NCBI GenBank assembly: GCA_020466095.1
Contig: CM035806.1
Coordinates: 132,737,573 to 132,801,572 of the forward strand
DNA: 64,000 nucleotides
Direction of reading: 5' to 3'
DNA from: Chlorops oryzae
Lineage: Eukaryota > Arthropoda > Insecta > Diptera > Chloropidae
Below are positions 1 through 11,800 of the stretch, piece after piece. The stretch's first letter is position 1. Each line of letters opens with the position of its first letter. A model generated the notes under the pieces. That model was given only the letters and a program-made list of their open reading frames with translations, did no database searches and was not told the origin of the DNA. The translations under genes and the position numbers were made by a program.

Positions 1-100
1 ATGTTAATGACGATAATAATCATAATGACCACAAGAAATAAAAATTTCAAGGGCAATACACTGAGCTACCAACGAAGACGAAGACAAAGACTAAGACTAA

Positions 101-229
101 GACAAAGACGAAGAAGAACAAGACAGTGACGACAATGCTGATGAATTCTTAAGCAGTGTACACACATCCCCCTCAAGCGCTCAGAATAATAACGTTGCTG
201 ATGATGACGATGATAACGTCGATCTGTAA
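101..229 (+). CDS. Possible terminal exon of a gene extending left of the window (acidic tail)
   Basis: A 42-codon frame ends at TAA 227-229. It reads as an acidic, Ser/Asn-rich tail (DKDEEEQDSDDNADEF, then SSVHTSPSSAQ, then a run of five Asp, ending NVDL). The codon mix looks like real coding sequence rather than simple repeat. In-frame TAA codons at 92-94 and 98-100 mean it must be entered by splicing near 95-101, yet no pyrimidine tract precedes it and the sequence before it is a GAC/GAA-type repeat. It could therefore be a chance open stretch in a purine-rich repeat. No product is recognised. Confidence 0.2.
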   Translation, partial: DKDEEEQDSDDNADEFLSSVHTSPSSAQNNNVADDDDDNVDL

Positions 230-1442
230 CTGTTTTCGTCAGGGATCGTAAAAAAACAAAATCGAAAAGAAAAATAACCAAGAAAGAGAGAAGAGAAGAG
301 AAAAAGAAAGAAGAAACTGTTGTCCAAGTGGCTGCCTGGCTGCCTGAGCTTGTTAAGCGTTAAAACGGATTTTTAGTTTTTTCAGTTTTAATTGGCATAT
401 TACTCTCCCAAGGTCATTCTGGTGTGGACTCAGAACCGTGCACAAGTTTGCTATGTATTAAGAGAGCAGGGTAAACGACTGATCGAAATAGTCATCTATT
501 TAACTGACCTTTTCCCTTTCCCTGTTCTCTCAATCAGCGTTTTTTCTTTTCCTTTCCATCCATTTCGATTATTTATTTTTATTTTTATTTTTGCTTATCT
601 GTGCTTTGGTGGTTTGGCCTTCACAGCTGCGTTGCAGGCAAGCAAGTGGAGCAACTGATGGAATTTATTCGAGTCACATTTGCCGCCGTCAATCCCGTCA
701 GAAAATGGAATGCAGCTGAGCGAGTTTCTCCTCGCTTCAGAGAAGTCGGGATGAATGTCCTTTGCTTTTGCCTCTGCCATTTTTTTTTGTTTTGTTAAAA
801 ACAAAACTAAATAAACAGAATATATTCCTCCAGACAGAAGTGCAATTGCGATTCAAAACTTGTCCATAACTGTAAGTGTTGCGGCATTTGCTTTTATATT
901 AACCCAATTACAGCCGTTGTACCCACCAAACAGGTGCATGCGAATGATGAAATTAAAACAGCCTTTGATGCAATAAAAAGAATTTCTTAAAAATTTTCCT
1001 TAGCTATTCCACATTAAAGAAGGTGCGAAACTTTACGGCAGGTTACCCAATTCTTTTTACTGAATTTGCATACGATTTTGATTTTGACAGGTATAAAAGG
1101 CATACATAATGATACCGAATTCTTTGTGACGAGAAATAAAAGCTTCGTACAAAAACGGCTTCAAAAGTCAGAATTATTCCAGAGTATGAATTCAGGAAAA
1201 TCAGAGTAAAAATAACCAAAAATCAAAGTGAAATTGTACAAAAAAAAAAGGTCGGTATTTTTCAAAAAGTCCTCTTTCTGAAGAAATAAAAAGGACAATT
1301 GTAAATTTGACACACACTGTTTTCTTCGAATACGTTTTAGACAAACAAAACAACAAACCAAAATATGCAAAATGAGAACAATTCAGAACTCTTCCCAAAA
1401 ATCAAAAGCAGTTCCGAATTAATCACAGCCGTTGGTATATCC
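230..1442. other. Intergenic; no gene recognised
   Basis: A purine-rich low-complexity stretch (about 245-320) is followed by ordinary AT-rich sequence. Short frames on both strands have no recognisable domain and no splice context. Nothing supports a gene, RNA or complete element here. Confidence 0.5.
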
Positions 1443-1445
1443 TTA

Positions 1446-2447
1446 TATGGCATTCAGACAGCATCGAAAACCCGGGATTTCGGCACTTTTGAGGATTTCA
1501 GCCGATATCCAGTCGAAATCCAGCGGATTTCCCATACAAATGAATGTCAAACGAAATCCGCTCAGAAATTGGATTTCAACGAAATCCCAAGAGAAATCCG
1601 GAACAAACTGAATGCAACTCTGTGTTTTTCGATATGTATCGAAGAAATGCTGCAACACTACTGTCAAATTCTGAAAAAACCAAAGTAAACAAACAGGCAA
1701 TGCTGCCACACGCAAACGAAAAATTCCCTACAAACTAAAAAAAATCCCCACAATTCCTTACGTTTTTCCCTACCACAAATATCGTTATATATTTTTTAAA
1801 ATAATATGCCTCTTGCATACAAAAATGTATGAGTAGCCATGAATATGGTAGGCTAATATTTTTGAGAATCTTTCAGGGTAGTCTGGAACTCCAAATCGTA
1901 CTAAAGTCATTTGAAATTTAGTTTTTTTTTTTCAAAAATTAAGTTTTTTTTGTTGTGGTTCAAGTAAAAATGTAGCAGTAAATAAAACAGTTTTCAATTT
2001 ATTCAAAAAAGCCTATACAAATACTATTTCAATTTTCAAATTTGTACACTATCGACGCTTAACGATAGCTTCTACCGAACTTTTCTACATAAACACAGGT
2101 TGGCATAGTTTTTATTTTGTCTTTATAATTTTATGACAACCAAATTTATACAAAATTTATTAAATATTTTGGAATACAGACACAAATTCCGTACATTTGC
2201 CGATTTTAAGAAATCTGTACTTTTGTCCCTACAAGTCATTTTTTGTTTTAAAAAAAATCCCTAAAAATTTTTAAGGAAATTTCCCTACAATTGGCAGCAC
2301 TGCAAACAGATGAATGGCTGTCAAACCAAATCCTCTCAAGACGATATTGTCCACGATATTGTCGTGTGAACGCTTGGATTTCGATGTGGATTTCACGAAA
2401 TCCAAGTGCCAAAATCCCGGGATTTCGGTGCTCGTCTGAATGGCATA
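1446..2447. mobile_element. 1,002-bp non-autonomous element with TTA duplications (Harbinger-like)
   Basis: The ends are inverted repeats of about 45 bp (TATGGCATTCAGAC... and ...GTCTGAATGGCATA), flanked on both sides by TTA (1443-1445 and 2448-2450), the three-base target typical of PIF/Harbinger. The arms carry the motif GAAATCC/GGATTTC about ten times, dense at 1475-1610 and again at 2365-2430, as expected for subterminal transposase sites. The 107-codon frame over the left arm (1365-1688) is a by-product of these repeats. The middle (about 1690-2290) is AT-rich, has TGCTGCCA / TGGCAGCA near its two borders and may itself be a nested insertion. No transposase is visible. Confidence 0.75.
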
Positions 2448-2450
2448 TTA

Positions 2451-3482
2451 AGGCATACGTCATAGTTTTAAATGGGTTAAGAATTTTTACAATTTTTTAC
2501 GCAGATTATTCTTATCGATAGCTATCGGCTTTGGATCAGAGATTCTGATGTTTTGAAAGCAATAACATTCCGTATTTAGTACAGAGTAATCTCTGGATAT
2601 ATTCAACCCGGGATCCGGCGCGTACGCAGAAAATTATTTCGGCATATGGTGCAGGGATTTTAGGCACCGTTTCTTTCAGTTTTGGGGCATCTATCTAAGT
2701 CACTAAGCTGAACTTGGATCCTCTCTGATGATCCCACTGGTTTTTTGTGTTTCTTTCACTTCAATTCATGATTATTTCACTTTCGTAGCTCCACAGCTTT
2801 GTAATAAATACCCGACAATTCAATCGGATTTGATCGGCTTCATTCGTTTTGTCTGAAATGAGCAGCTGAAAATGTAGGCGCCAGTATAGTCTACCCACTG
2901 ACATACATACTTACAGTACGAATCATTCATTTATGAACGCTTTTCTGATCAGTGTTGCCATCTTGAGGCGATTATGATGTCAGAATTGAGGCAAAATAAG
3001 AGAAACAATTGCATTGAAATATAAGAATTTCAAGTTAAAAGCGTTTAAGGGAAAACAATCTCATTTTTAGGAGAACATTTTTGAAAACAGTGGGTAACAA
3101 TGGCTCTGGTTAGTCGTGCTATAACATTGAATATTGCTACATTGTTAAAATCCAATTTCGCAAAATCATTTTAATCATCGTTATAGATTTACTCATCGTC
3201 ATCATCAACCTACCCATTTTGGTTGTTTTGGAATTGTCACGTTTTTTTTAAATCGATTCAAAAAAAAAAAAAATATATATATATATAATAATAATAATTT
3301 CAGTTTTTCCCCCAACTGCTTCTCATTGCAACCTACTATTTTACGGAGGTGTTTTAAATTTTGAGAGACTTAAACAAATGCGGACTTTTTTGTTCACTGC
3401 GTCAGCAAACGCAGGTTGGTCGGTCTAAGCTTCAAGTTGGCGCGCTCTAGACTTCAAATTTCATTGAAGGGCGAAAAATGAA
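2451..3482. other. Intergenic; no gene recognised
   Basis: AT-rich single-copy-looking sequence with a short A-run and (TA)n tract near 3259-3290. ATCGATAGCTATCGG near 2515 is a small palindrome. No coding frame or element ends were recognised. Confidence 0.4.
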
Positions 3483-4260
3483 CTATAAATTAATGTCTGG
3501 TTTACAATAACGCTGAAGTTTCTGCAAATATTCACTTTCACAATAAAGAGCACCAGAAAATAGATTTATTTGACTATTTATCACCCAACACATTCGTTGT
3601 TGTTTGTATGTATATTCTTTGGTGATTGTGTTAAAAACCCAAACAAATTCGAGATAGACCATACAAAACATTTATAGAAATACAGGTCACTAGAACTGCG
3701 ATTTAAGACAATCGTCCTTTTGTCCTGTCACGAGGCTGTCGTACTAAGCTTCACTTATCTGTGAGTAGTTGAACTATCTTGACATAATTATTTTGTACGC
3801 TTTATCACGGATTTATGAAAACTAAAACAAATTCGAGAATTGGACCCAGATGACAATTGTTTAAGGGGAACTCCAATTGTACTAGGGTTTGTTTAAGATT
3901 AAGATACAAAAAAACTGCTATCTAAAATCGAAAGGTATTTCACACTATTTTGATGAAATTTGATATTTGAACATGTTTTAAGCGCAAGTTAATTTTTAAA
4001 GTGGGCGTGCAAAGCGTTTTCGAAAATTTTTACACCCGAATTTTTACAAATGACTTGAATCAAATTTGGCAACTTATGCTTCTTTGTAAAGTAAACATAC
4101 CATTTCAATAAAATTTCCTTGCATCGCGTCCATTTTTAGGTACCTCAGTTATTTTAGTGTGGTCTGTCACAAAAATTTCATAAACTCCTAAAATCGGACA
4201 TTTTCAACATCTTCAAGTCAGAAACTTGAAGTTGTGTCGTAATTAAGGGGCCTCGATTAC
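3483..4260 (-). repeat. Inverted, diverged copy of the dispersed family also seen at 48.5 and 54.2-55.9 kb
   Basis: Read on the minus strand this matches 55330-55970 in order: a stretch around 3960-4200 parallels 55400-55600 (including the GGTCTGTCACAAAA motif), and 3600-3670 parallels 55800-55870 (GTATGGTCTATCTCGA). The apparent 62-codon frame at 3483-3671 and the C-terminal half of the frame at 55573-55971 are translations of this same repeat, not genes. Similarity is patchy, so this is an old copy. Confidence 0.6.
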
Positions 4261-4520
4261 GAATGGTCAAATTAAAATAATGCTGTTACATAAGTGGAGT
4301 TCTGCAAATATTCAACTTGCATAAAGAACATCCAGCACAACAAAGTGGTATAATGGACAGTGCAAATCCTTATGGCATTTTGCACTGTCAAATTGGTATA
4401 AAAAAGTCATATTGAACTGGATCTTGTCGCGTTTCTTGCAGTCCACTGATTATACTTTACTTAACTATTTTTACTCTCAAAAACTTGAGCTCAACAGTAT
4501 AATTAGAAATTCATTTATAT

Positions 4521-4753
4521 CAGTGTCGGCCAAATTTCGATTTTCCTAGCACATGTGCTTGAAAGACCGACTTTTGCCGAAGCAGCAGTCGCACACGTAT
4601 AGCGTGAACCGATTTGTGCGAAAACCGGTCGGCTGCGTTCGTGTGTGTAAAAAACATACTTCGTCAATGCAAATCAGAGTAGCTCACAGCGAAGTCGACA
4701 GCACATTCACATCCACAATTATGAATGTTTACGTGTAGGTTTGGCCATCACTG
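4521..4753 (+). mobile_element. hAT-type MITE, copy 1 (233 bp)
   Basis: Ends are CAGTGTCGGCCAAA and TTTGGCCATCACTG, a 14-bp imperfect inverted repeat. A second copy at 59241-59464 has the same ends and shares almost the whole interior. Flanking octamers (ATTTATAT and GTATACAT) match only partly, so this copy is older than copy 2 or its duplication has decayed. The 61-codon frame inside is not a gene. Confidence 0.75.
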
Positions 4754-5805
4754 GTATACATAGTCCAAAAATATAGTTGCGTTTTTTTTTTTTATTCGAA
4801 AAGGGCAAAAGAATTAAAGACTAAAATAAAACTCCTAACACAGTTTAATTTTTGAACCTATTTTACTGCTTTTAGACTATAAATTTTTACAGTACAAATT
4901 TTAATCAGTGAGATTAAAAAAAGTCTTAAAAATTTTAAGGGATATTTATATCGCATGCTTTAAAAAAAAAAAAAAAAAAAATATTATGTAATTGATATAC
5001 AGCATTCCCCGGCTATAGGCACCTTCTAAAATGCACAAAAAATAGTGCATATAAGCGGCGAATGCTTTTATCGAAATCCCGCTTATAAGAGAAAATTCCT
5101 ATTTCAAATTTATCGCAAATTGTGCTTTTTGCAGAGGCACGGCACGGTCGGCTTCCAATACAGCACTAAGTGTGACTCGTTTTCTATCGAGGATTCAAGA
5201 CCCACTTTTCTGCAACAGGCGGCCTTTTTCATGGAATTTTCAATGCAATGTCCCTCGCGAACGTTTATATTTCGTATAAAGCTCCTCTTTTGATGTAGTT
5301 TCCAATTCAGAAAGAATTCGAATTTCGTCACGAAAGCTAACCATCGGTCTATTGCTCATTTTAAAGCCCAAAATCGAACATTGCGGGAGCCCGATGCGAG
5401 AGCGCGAGACGAGACGCACACAAATTTCAATACATTCAATCATATGGTTCAAGCTCCAATGTATCGCACTGCGAGACCTCGTAGCGAGGAAATTTTGAAA
5501 AATTGAATATTTCTCGTTGCGAGGCAATTTGACAGGTTAAGGTGCTCTCACACAATATGTATCGAGCAATATGACCTGTCAAATATGCCAAAAGCGAAGC
5601 TGGCATGTCTTGTGAATGCAAGAATGTCGATACATATGACTGAGCCACATGGCTGTGCATCTTCCTTTATTCGATTTTCAAACTAATTTGATAATCGTAT
5701 GTGTGCACACGCGAAAACAGCTGTTTTCTTTTAGAAATAAAAATTGCGCGAAATGGAGTCGGCAAAAGTAAATATAGTTTGCTTTTTAATTAATTGATAG
5801 TGCAT

Positions 5806-6472
5806 TATCATGCTGGAATCTCCAAGACAATGGTCCAAAAATTTCAGAATTGTTCGGAAAAGCTTTCTGAATCACATTTTTATAGCTAATTCCGTTCATT
5901 CTAGAAGTAAGAAAATGTAGTTCGATAGTTCCATAATAGGAAATGGCACCCCACACCATTACACTGCCCTCACAGCTGTGTAAGCGACTCAGGTAATGCT
6001 GTTCCTTACGCAAGTCATGGAAGTTTTTTTCGTCGGAAAATACAACGTTTTTCCATTGGTTATCCCAAGACATGTGTTGTAGATAAAAATGCATCCGTGC
6101 TTCCTTACGAGCCAAGTTAAGTGGTGTTTTTTTTTTTTTAAGTTGAAGCCTCTTTAAATGCTTAGCAGCCTGTATGACGCGTTTAACGGTTGCTAAGCTA
6201 GCTTTAACACCCGTATTTTGTTTTAATTTTGCAGCACTGTGATGAGAATTATACGCCTTCCTTAGGATAAGTCTTCGTTCTGCGGCAGTTGTAGCTTTAT
6301 GAGTTCTTCCTATCATGTTTTTTCCATAATTAGACTCATTCCTTAAAATCCTGCTTACTACATTTCGCCTTCGTCCAATTTTTGCGGCAATATTTGCGTG
6401 AATTAAACCACTTTCCTTATAAGCTTGGATTTTGCCTTTTTCTGCTTCATTCAAGAGTTTTCCACGTCCCAT
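5806..6472 (-). pseudogene. Tc3-like transposase, truncated and internally deleted
   Basis: The frame starts at ATG 6472 and runs to a chance stop. It opens MGRGKLLNEAEKGKIQ, followed by a helix-turn-helix pair with a GRR/GRTHK-type linker (residues about 1-75), then the DDE domain: SDEKNF (first catalytic Asp), a glycine-rich SVMVWGAIS segment, and FQHDNA (second Asp). Architecture and spacing are those of Tc3/Tc1 transposases. About a dozen residues normally found between SDEKNF and the DLRKE segment are absent, an internal deletion. After HDNA homology is lost, so the third acidic residue and the whole C-terminus are missing. It is certainly inactive. Confidence 0.8.
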
Positions 6473-6805
6473 TTTTGTTTTTTTTTTTCATAAAATGTCA
6501 AAGTGTTGTAACGAAATTTTGATAAACGTTAACGGTCTTTAAGCGCCCCTCACACTAAATTAAAAATAACGCTAATGAACCTATTCAAATGAGCCGAAAA
6601 ATTGAACGAATTTTTTGTAATTTTTTACAAAAGTAACCATATCATCTAAACGGGTGGTCATTATGTTATGATTTTTTCCACAGTTGTTGGTAAATGATTG
6701 ACCTCTCAATCCACATACAGAAATACCATATAACTGAAACACAGCCTGAACGAGACATGCTTATACATTAAAAATATTTCAAACCTATTCAAATGAGCGG
6801 CAGTG
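5806..6805 (-). mobile_element. 5' part of a Tc3-like (Tc1/mariner superfamily) transposon, truncated
   Basis: The transposase frame is followed upstream by an AT-rich leader and a terminus ending GGCAGTG next to TA (6806-6807). AACCTATTCAAATGAGC occurs both at this terminus (about 6782) and about 200 bp inside (about 6576), a repeated subterminal site of the kind bound by Tc-type transposases. The opposite end is missing: homology stops at about 5806 just after the HDN motif, so one inverted repeat is lost and the copy cannot move by itself. Confidence 0.65.
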
Positions 6806-6906
6806 TATATGTGTCGTGCGAGTGCAAAAAATAGAATGCATGTTCCAAACCAATTTTGACAGGAATACGAAATGAAATTTGACAGGTCATATTGCTCGAT
6901 ACATAT

Positions 6907-7027
6907 TAGTGGTATTCAAGCAACAGTGCAAACGCTGTGTGCAATATTTGCACTTGTCAAATTGCGTACAAAAAAAGCAGTGCAAATATTGCACACTGCG
7001 ATTTGCACTGTTGCTTGAATACCACTA
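6907..7027. mobile_element. 121-bp hairpin MITE
   Basis: A near-perfect palindrome: TAGTGGTATTCAAGC at the left end and GCTTGAATACCACTA at the right, with arms of about 55 bp. It sits immediately left of the next hairpin and interrupts the right arm of the element at 5541-7182. Confidence 0.75.
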
Positions 7028-7031
7028 TTAT

Positions 7032-7164
7032 GGGTCCTCATGCAACACATTTACACCGTGTAAACTGAGTGAAGTAAGTAAAACTGTCAAAATTGCATAC
7101 AAAATTTGACAGTTTTACGAACTTCACTCAGCTTACACGGTGTAAATGCGTTGCATGAGGACCC
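7032..7164. mobile_element. 133-bp hairpin MITE, copy 1
   Basis: Palindrome from GGGTCCTCATGCAAC to GTTGCATGAGGACCC with arms of about 60 bp and a short loop. By eye it is base-for-base identical to 34908-35040, nearly 28 kb away. Nearest flanks are TATTA/TATTG, compatible with a short AT-rich target duplication. The two hairpins here split the host inverted repeat precisely, so they inserted after it was formed. Confidence 0.85.
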
Positions 7165-7739
7165 TTATTGTGTGATAGCACCTTTAATGATGTAGCTATT
7201 TTTTGAGTACTCGCTATTGGGTACTCGTTCAAACTAATAAAACAAAAACTTTTCACTGTTCCGTGAAAAATTTTTGAACATTTTGAATAAAAATTTAAAC
7301 TCAAGTGATAACGAATAATTTTTATGAGTACTCGGTACTCGTTATATTGGTACTTGGTTCAAATATTGCTTTACTAGAAGCGAAATTATGCTATCTTCTG
7401 CGTGACGCAAAACTCTCATTGGAGATTGAAATGCGTCACGCAAAACATTTTCGTGACGTCGCGTACTCTCGCATCGGGCTCTCGCAATATTGGATTTTGG
7501 ACTTAAGACTTGTAATTTGATATGATATGATTTTTAGCCGGTGCTTATAAGCGGGGCTTTTTGTGCGAAAATTTAAGGAAAATGATATAATTGTGCGTGC
7601 ATATAACCGGTGAGTGCTTATATCCCGGGTGCATGTACATTACATTACATACACAAATTTTTGGGTTTTTACTTATTTATAAAATTTCAAATATTTTTTC
7701 TCAATGTTTAATTGTCGCTTTTGATTCCCCCTATGTGGG

Positions 7740-7800
7740 ATTTGAACCTCGGAATTCTCGTTGTCTATAGTCATGTGCTCACCCGACTCACCGACGTCGT
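7740..7800 (-). ncRNA. Degenerate tRNA-like sequence
   Basis: On the minus strand this reads GTGAGTCGGGTGAGCAC, an anticodon-arm-like stretch, then GAGGTTCAAATCCCAC, a good polymerase III B box. Stems do not pair well enough for a functional tRNA. A tRNA-derived SINE end or tRNA pseudogene is most likely. Confidence 0.35.
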
Positions 7801-8600
7801 ATTTTCCAAATCGAAATGGCTGGATTATTTTCGTTTATAAGTTTAAAGTGAACTTGAATTTTATTAATTTTTTATTTTTTTTTTTCAATGGAAAGTTTTC
7901 AGTTTTTACACTCAAAATTAAATGATTTTTTTTTTTTTTTTTGCTATTCTATATATTCTTGAGATCTAAAAAAAGTAGGTATTCGAATTTATATATTTTT
8001 AAACTCAAAATTTTGACAAAAATGTTCAGTGGGTAGTTTTTGTTAATGGTTCAATCCTAATTGTATGTGTTGAATATTTTTGCAGAAATTCCTGCGCTAT
8101 TGGAAACCAAGCTTAAACAGGTAGAAAAAATTAATCGAATAAAAATAAAAATCTTGCCGTTAGTCCGTGCGTAGGAAATTCGAAGAGATAAGCTCATATT
8201 CAAAACAATTAATTGATATCGAATTATTTAAAATATGCTTATAGCACGTGCCGCCTCATAAGCCATAAGCCGCTGCCATTAGCTTCTCATCGTAGATGTT
8301 AATTCAACCATGCCGAAGTGAGAAACTTTTACGTAAGAATTTATGGTTAGCCAAGTCTTGCTGTTTAAAATAAAAAGTGCAAACTAATGATGCCATCACG
8401 TACTAAAACGCATGTTATATTCAGGCAATCATATGATTTATTAAAGAAAATCCAATTTCTCGTATAGTTATAGAACAACCATCAGCTAGCTTCCTTACAT
8501 GAGACCACTCTCTTACTGGCTTCAAATCAGTTGACGCATTTATTTTTCACATCTCAGACCGGTCACATCCATTCAACAGACGAAAAAATTCGAAGTTCAT
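7801..8600. other. Intergenic; no gene recognised
   Basis: AT-rich sequence with T-runs. TTGAATATTTTTGCAG near 8070 and the GCTATTGGAAACC-AAGCTTAA stretch recur near 50370-50420, so part of this is an old dispersed repeat. Confidence 0.4.
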
Positions 8601-8624
8601 CACTGTTTTCCAGTGAATTTCATT

Positions 8625-8840
8625 AAACCGATTAAGAGACTGCCTTTAACCGATTACAGCAGCATCCTTTTAACCCCACCGAAAGTCTTCTTTCAACCCA
8701 CTAAAGCCTTCTTTTGACTCCCTGTATCTTTTTCGGCCCATTAAAGCTTTATTTTAATCCATTAGAACTTTCTGAATCTTTCTTTAAACCGACTGGAGCC
8801 TTCCCTGAACTTTAAAGAGTCTATTTTGAACCCATCAAAA
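8625..8840. repeat. Degenerate tandem repeat, unit about 27-30 bp
   Basis: Successive diverged units follow the pattern CCTTCTTTYAACCCACTAAAG (e.g. CTTCTTTCAACCCACTAAAG, TTCTTTTGACTCCCTG, TTTATTTTAATCCATTAGAAC, TTCTTTAAACCGACTGGAG). About seven units are recognisable. No coding frame crosses it. Confidence 0.6.
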
Positions 8841-11800
8841 ACCATTGTGTGTCATTGCCTGATAGAAAAAAGACAATAAAGCAAAAAACGCGAATAACTA
8901 TTTCTATAATTTTGAACATTACTGTCTGTTAATTGTAACTAATTCAGCACTCATGCGTTACTAAGAAAAGGAAAATTTTTTCTACCAATATTCCACCCAA
9001 AGAGAGGATGATATTTAAAGAACTTAAGCGTTTATAGATAGGCCACAATTCCACTGAAATAACATAACATTTAAACGGCAAATAAATTGAAAAACAAAAC
9101 AAAATATTAAACATGCAAATAACCAACAAAATAAAAAAACAAATAAAAACATCCCTGGGTGAACGCTTTCTTTATGAACAAGTGTTACCTATGCGCTTGC
9201 GAAACATTAAAAACCTATTAAAAAAAAAAAAAAAAAAAAAAAAAATCCTAATCCACTTTCGAAATATCTGGAATAAATTCTTTTAATAACAAAACCGTTC
9301 CACCTATTCTTTGTTTCTTTTGCTTTCGGATATTTTAAATAAGCCTTAAAAAAAGAAATAAATACAAATTGCCTTTGATTTTCAAGTTTTAGCATTTCGA
9401 ATTTCACGTTCATCCCCAGCAAAATACCAAAAATAATTATAATAAAACAAGTTAGAGTGTTATTGTTGGACGAGCTAGACAACGCAATCAATACCCGACA
9501 CATTTTATGCATTCATATGCAAACTTTGTTTTAACCCATATACTTTCTTTTGTAAAAGTGATGCAAGCCTGGTACAATTGTCCATGGGAAGATTTATGGG
9601 CATGATGGAAGGTCATTGCCGACCTCTGTATTGATTGAGGATATGCAAAAACGTGCTTTTTCCACGCCAATATTTTTAGCTTTTTGATATAATGTTGAGA
9701 GCAGTTCAAATTTCAGAAAAGAATTCAAGATTTGCAGTTTTTCTCATTTTAATTGAAAAAAGACCCCCTAGAACTACTGGAATGAAGTACTACTGTATCC
9801 GAAGTCTTTTTCTTTAACAGTGAAAGTGTTACTTACTGTTCCTGAATCTTCATAATGAGTTCAGTCTGTGTATATCAACCATCACAAACAGACATCCCAC
9901 ATTTTTCGGGACGTCCAGGATTTGGGCGACCCGCTGGGACACAAAAAATCCCGATTTTTTTTTTTTTTTTTTTTTTACAAATATTTAGAAAATGCTTATT
10001 TCCTTTCTTTGGGGGCGATTATAAATATTGGTAAATCAGAAAAAAACATTTCTATTTTGATCATCCGTTCTAAATAAATATTCCCAGGAAATTTTTTCCC
10101 TAGAATTTTTTTCCCACGGAAAAAGGAACTGATTTAATCATCAAAAAAGAAAAGAATATGTCTTCCACTGCTTTAAAAATGTTCGACATTTTTGCTGCCT
10201 TCACATGCCCACCACCACAGTACGCTTAGAAAGGAAGAATTTTTTTGCAAATCCGCTAGGAAGAATTCCCCGGGAATACTTAGAATCGGGCTGAATGTAA
10301 AGCCTTTGGTTATTCACCCCAATAACATCTTTCGTTTTTGACCAGATTTTTTCACAAGCTTCGGAAAAAAAATCAGTTACAGCCCTGGTGAGATCAGTAT
10401 GTAAAAATAATTTACTAATGTGCAGAAAGTAAGTGTGGATGAAAACGTCGGAAAACGGAAACGAGCTATGAAAGCATAAAACGAAAGTGTGGCCATGAAT
10501 AAATGGATTAAAGTTTATCGCCCAGTTATTATGAAATTCCGCGCAGTTTGATAAAATTTTAAGAGAATCCCGCTTTGGGAAATAAAGTCCTCTGGCAACC
10601 CCGAGCCCCAACGGACTTGGCTAAATCAAAAATCTTCTCGTGATACTGATCATTTCAATCAGCATTTTGTGTGTGGTCTACTATTTCGAATGACTGCACT
10701 TTAAGCACAGACACACAAACATAATTTACCTCATAATACACCGTATCGGGGGTTAACATCTTAAAAAAAATATTATAAAAATATAAATGTTTTGGGCCGC
10801 TTTAGAAGAAAGCCGTTCGATCCGCATTAACAAAGCGGTATACAAATTATGAAGCGGTCTCATATTACCCTGACACAGCCAGTTACGATCTAAATAATGA
10901 ATTTCATTATCGCAAGGAACACAAAAAAAAAAAAAAAGTGGAAAAAACAGTAACATCAAATGTAAGTTGCTGTATAAATTAAGTCAAATTTGTTGCCTCA
11001 CCTGCAATAAAAATCAAATATGCTTTCGGTGGATATATTTCAAATGAATATGCATGAAGAAACATTTAAAAAAAAAAAACACGATTTTTATAAAGTCAAA
11101 GAGACGAGTTTCTATGCTTTTCGCCTAAGATTTCTGCGGTAGTGAAGCGTCGCGACGTATCGATATGAATTTTTGCCGATACGATAGTCAGATATCGATA
11201 CGTTCATAAAAAGAGCAACAGCAATATGAATTACAATTACAATGCCAATTCGATAAGTCAGTTTAAAAATAAACAAGAAGCCGCAATTAAATATAAATCG
11301 GAGCCGCTTTTCAACAAGAAATTAACCCGTTGACGTCCAAGCCCAAACCTAATGGTTTGGATATACACATATTAATATAAATAAATTTGAAAAATTAAAT
11401 TAAATTAATTTTTCTAATTGCCTAAAAATTAACTATTAAAAACTGCTCAAAATTAATATGAAAAATTATTGACATAAAGCCTAATTATGTAAATTTCAAA
11501 TTTAAAAAAAAAATTACTTTGAGCAATTAACCTTTATTTATCACATATGAACCCATATGGTATAAAAGTCCGCATGAGCTTCACGAAAGCAGGTTAGGTT
11601 AGGTGAATTTGGCTGTCTTAAATACACAATTGGACATAATATCCGTTGTGATACCCTATTTCACGAAATTAATTAGAAACAAAATTGCTAGTTAACCCGG
11701 TAGAGTCTAGCAATGGCATATGGCATCACTAAAAGGGTCCATTTTCTGTCATCGCCATTTCTGAAACGGTTCATATTTTATTTATTTTTTTTTTTATTCA

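Larger units (their letters stand above)
5541..7182. mobile_element. Inverted-repeat element nested in the pogo-like element
   Basis: The left arm 5541-5586 (GGTGCTCTCACACAATATGT...) is the reverse complement of a right arm that has been split in two: 6876-6906 (ATTTGACAGGTCATATTGCT...) and 7168-7182 (TTGTGTGATAGCACC). The gap between the halves is exactly filled by two hairpin MITEs at 6907-7027 and 7032-7164. TTAA lies directly left of the element, and a T then TTAA directly right, so a TTAA target is possible. Inside it lies the Tc3-like fragment. Confidence 0.7.
5000..7635. mobile_element. Composite pogo/Tigger-like element with TA flanks, host of several nested insertions
   Basis: The left end (CAGCATTCCCCGGCTATA at 5000) is an imperfect inverted match to the right end (CATGCACCCGGGATATAA read backwards from 7635), and both are flanked by TA. 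Arms share inverted blocks further in: 5366-5400 is the reverse complement of 7467-7501 with few changes (CTCGCATCGGGCTC core), and GCATATAAGCGG-type motifs recur near both ends. Assignment to pogo/Tigger rests on the CAG..CCCCGGCTATA-style terminus and TA target and is an inference. No pogo transposase survives. The middle (5541-7182) is another element. Confidence 0.5.
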
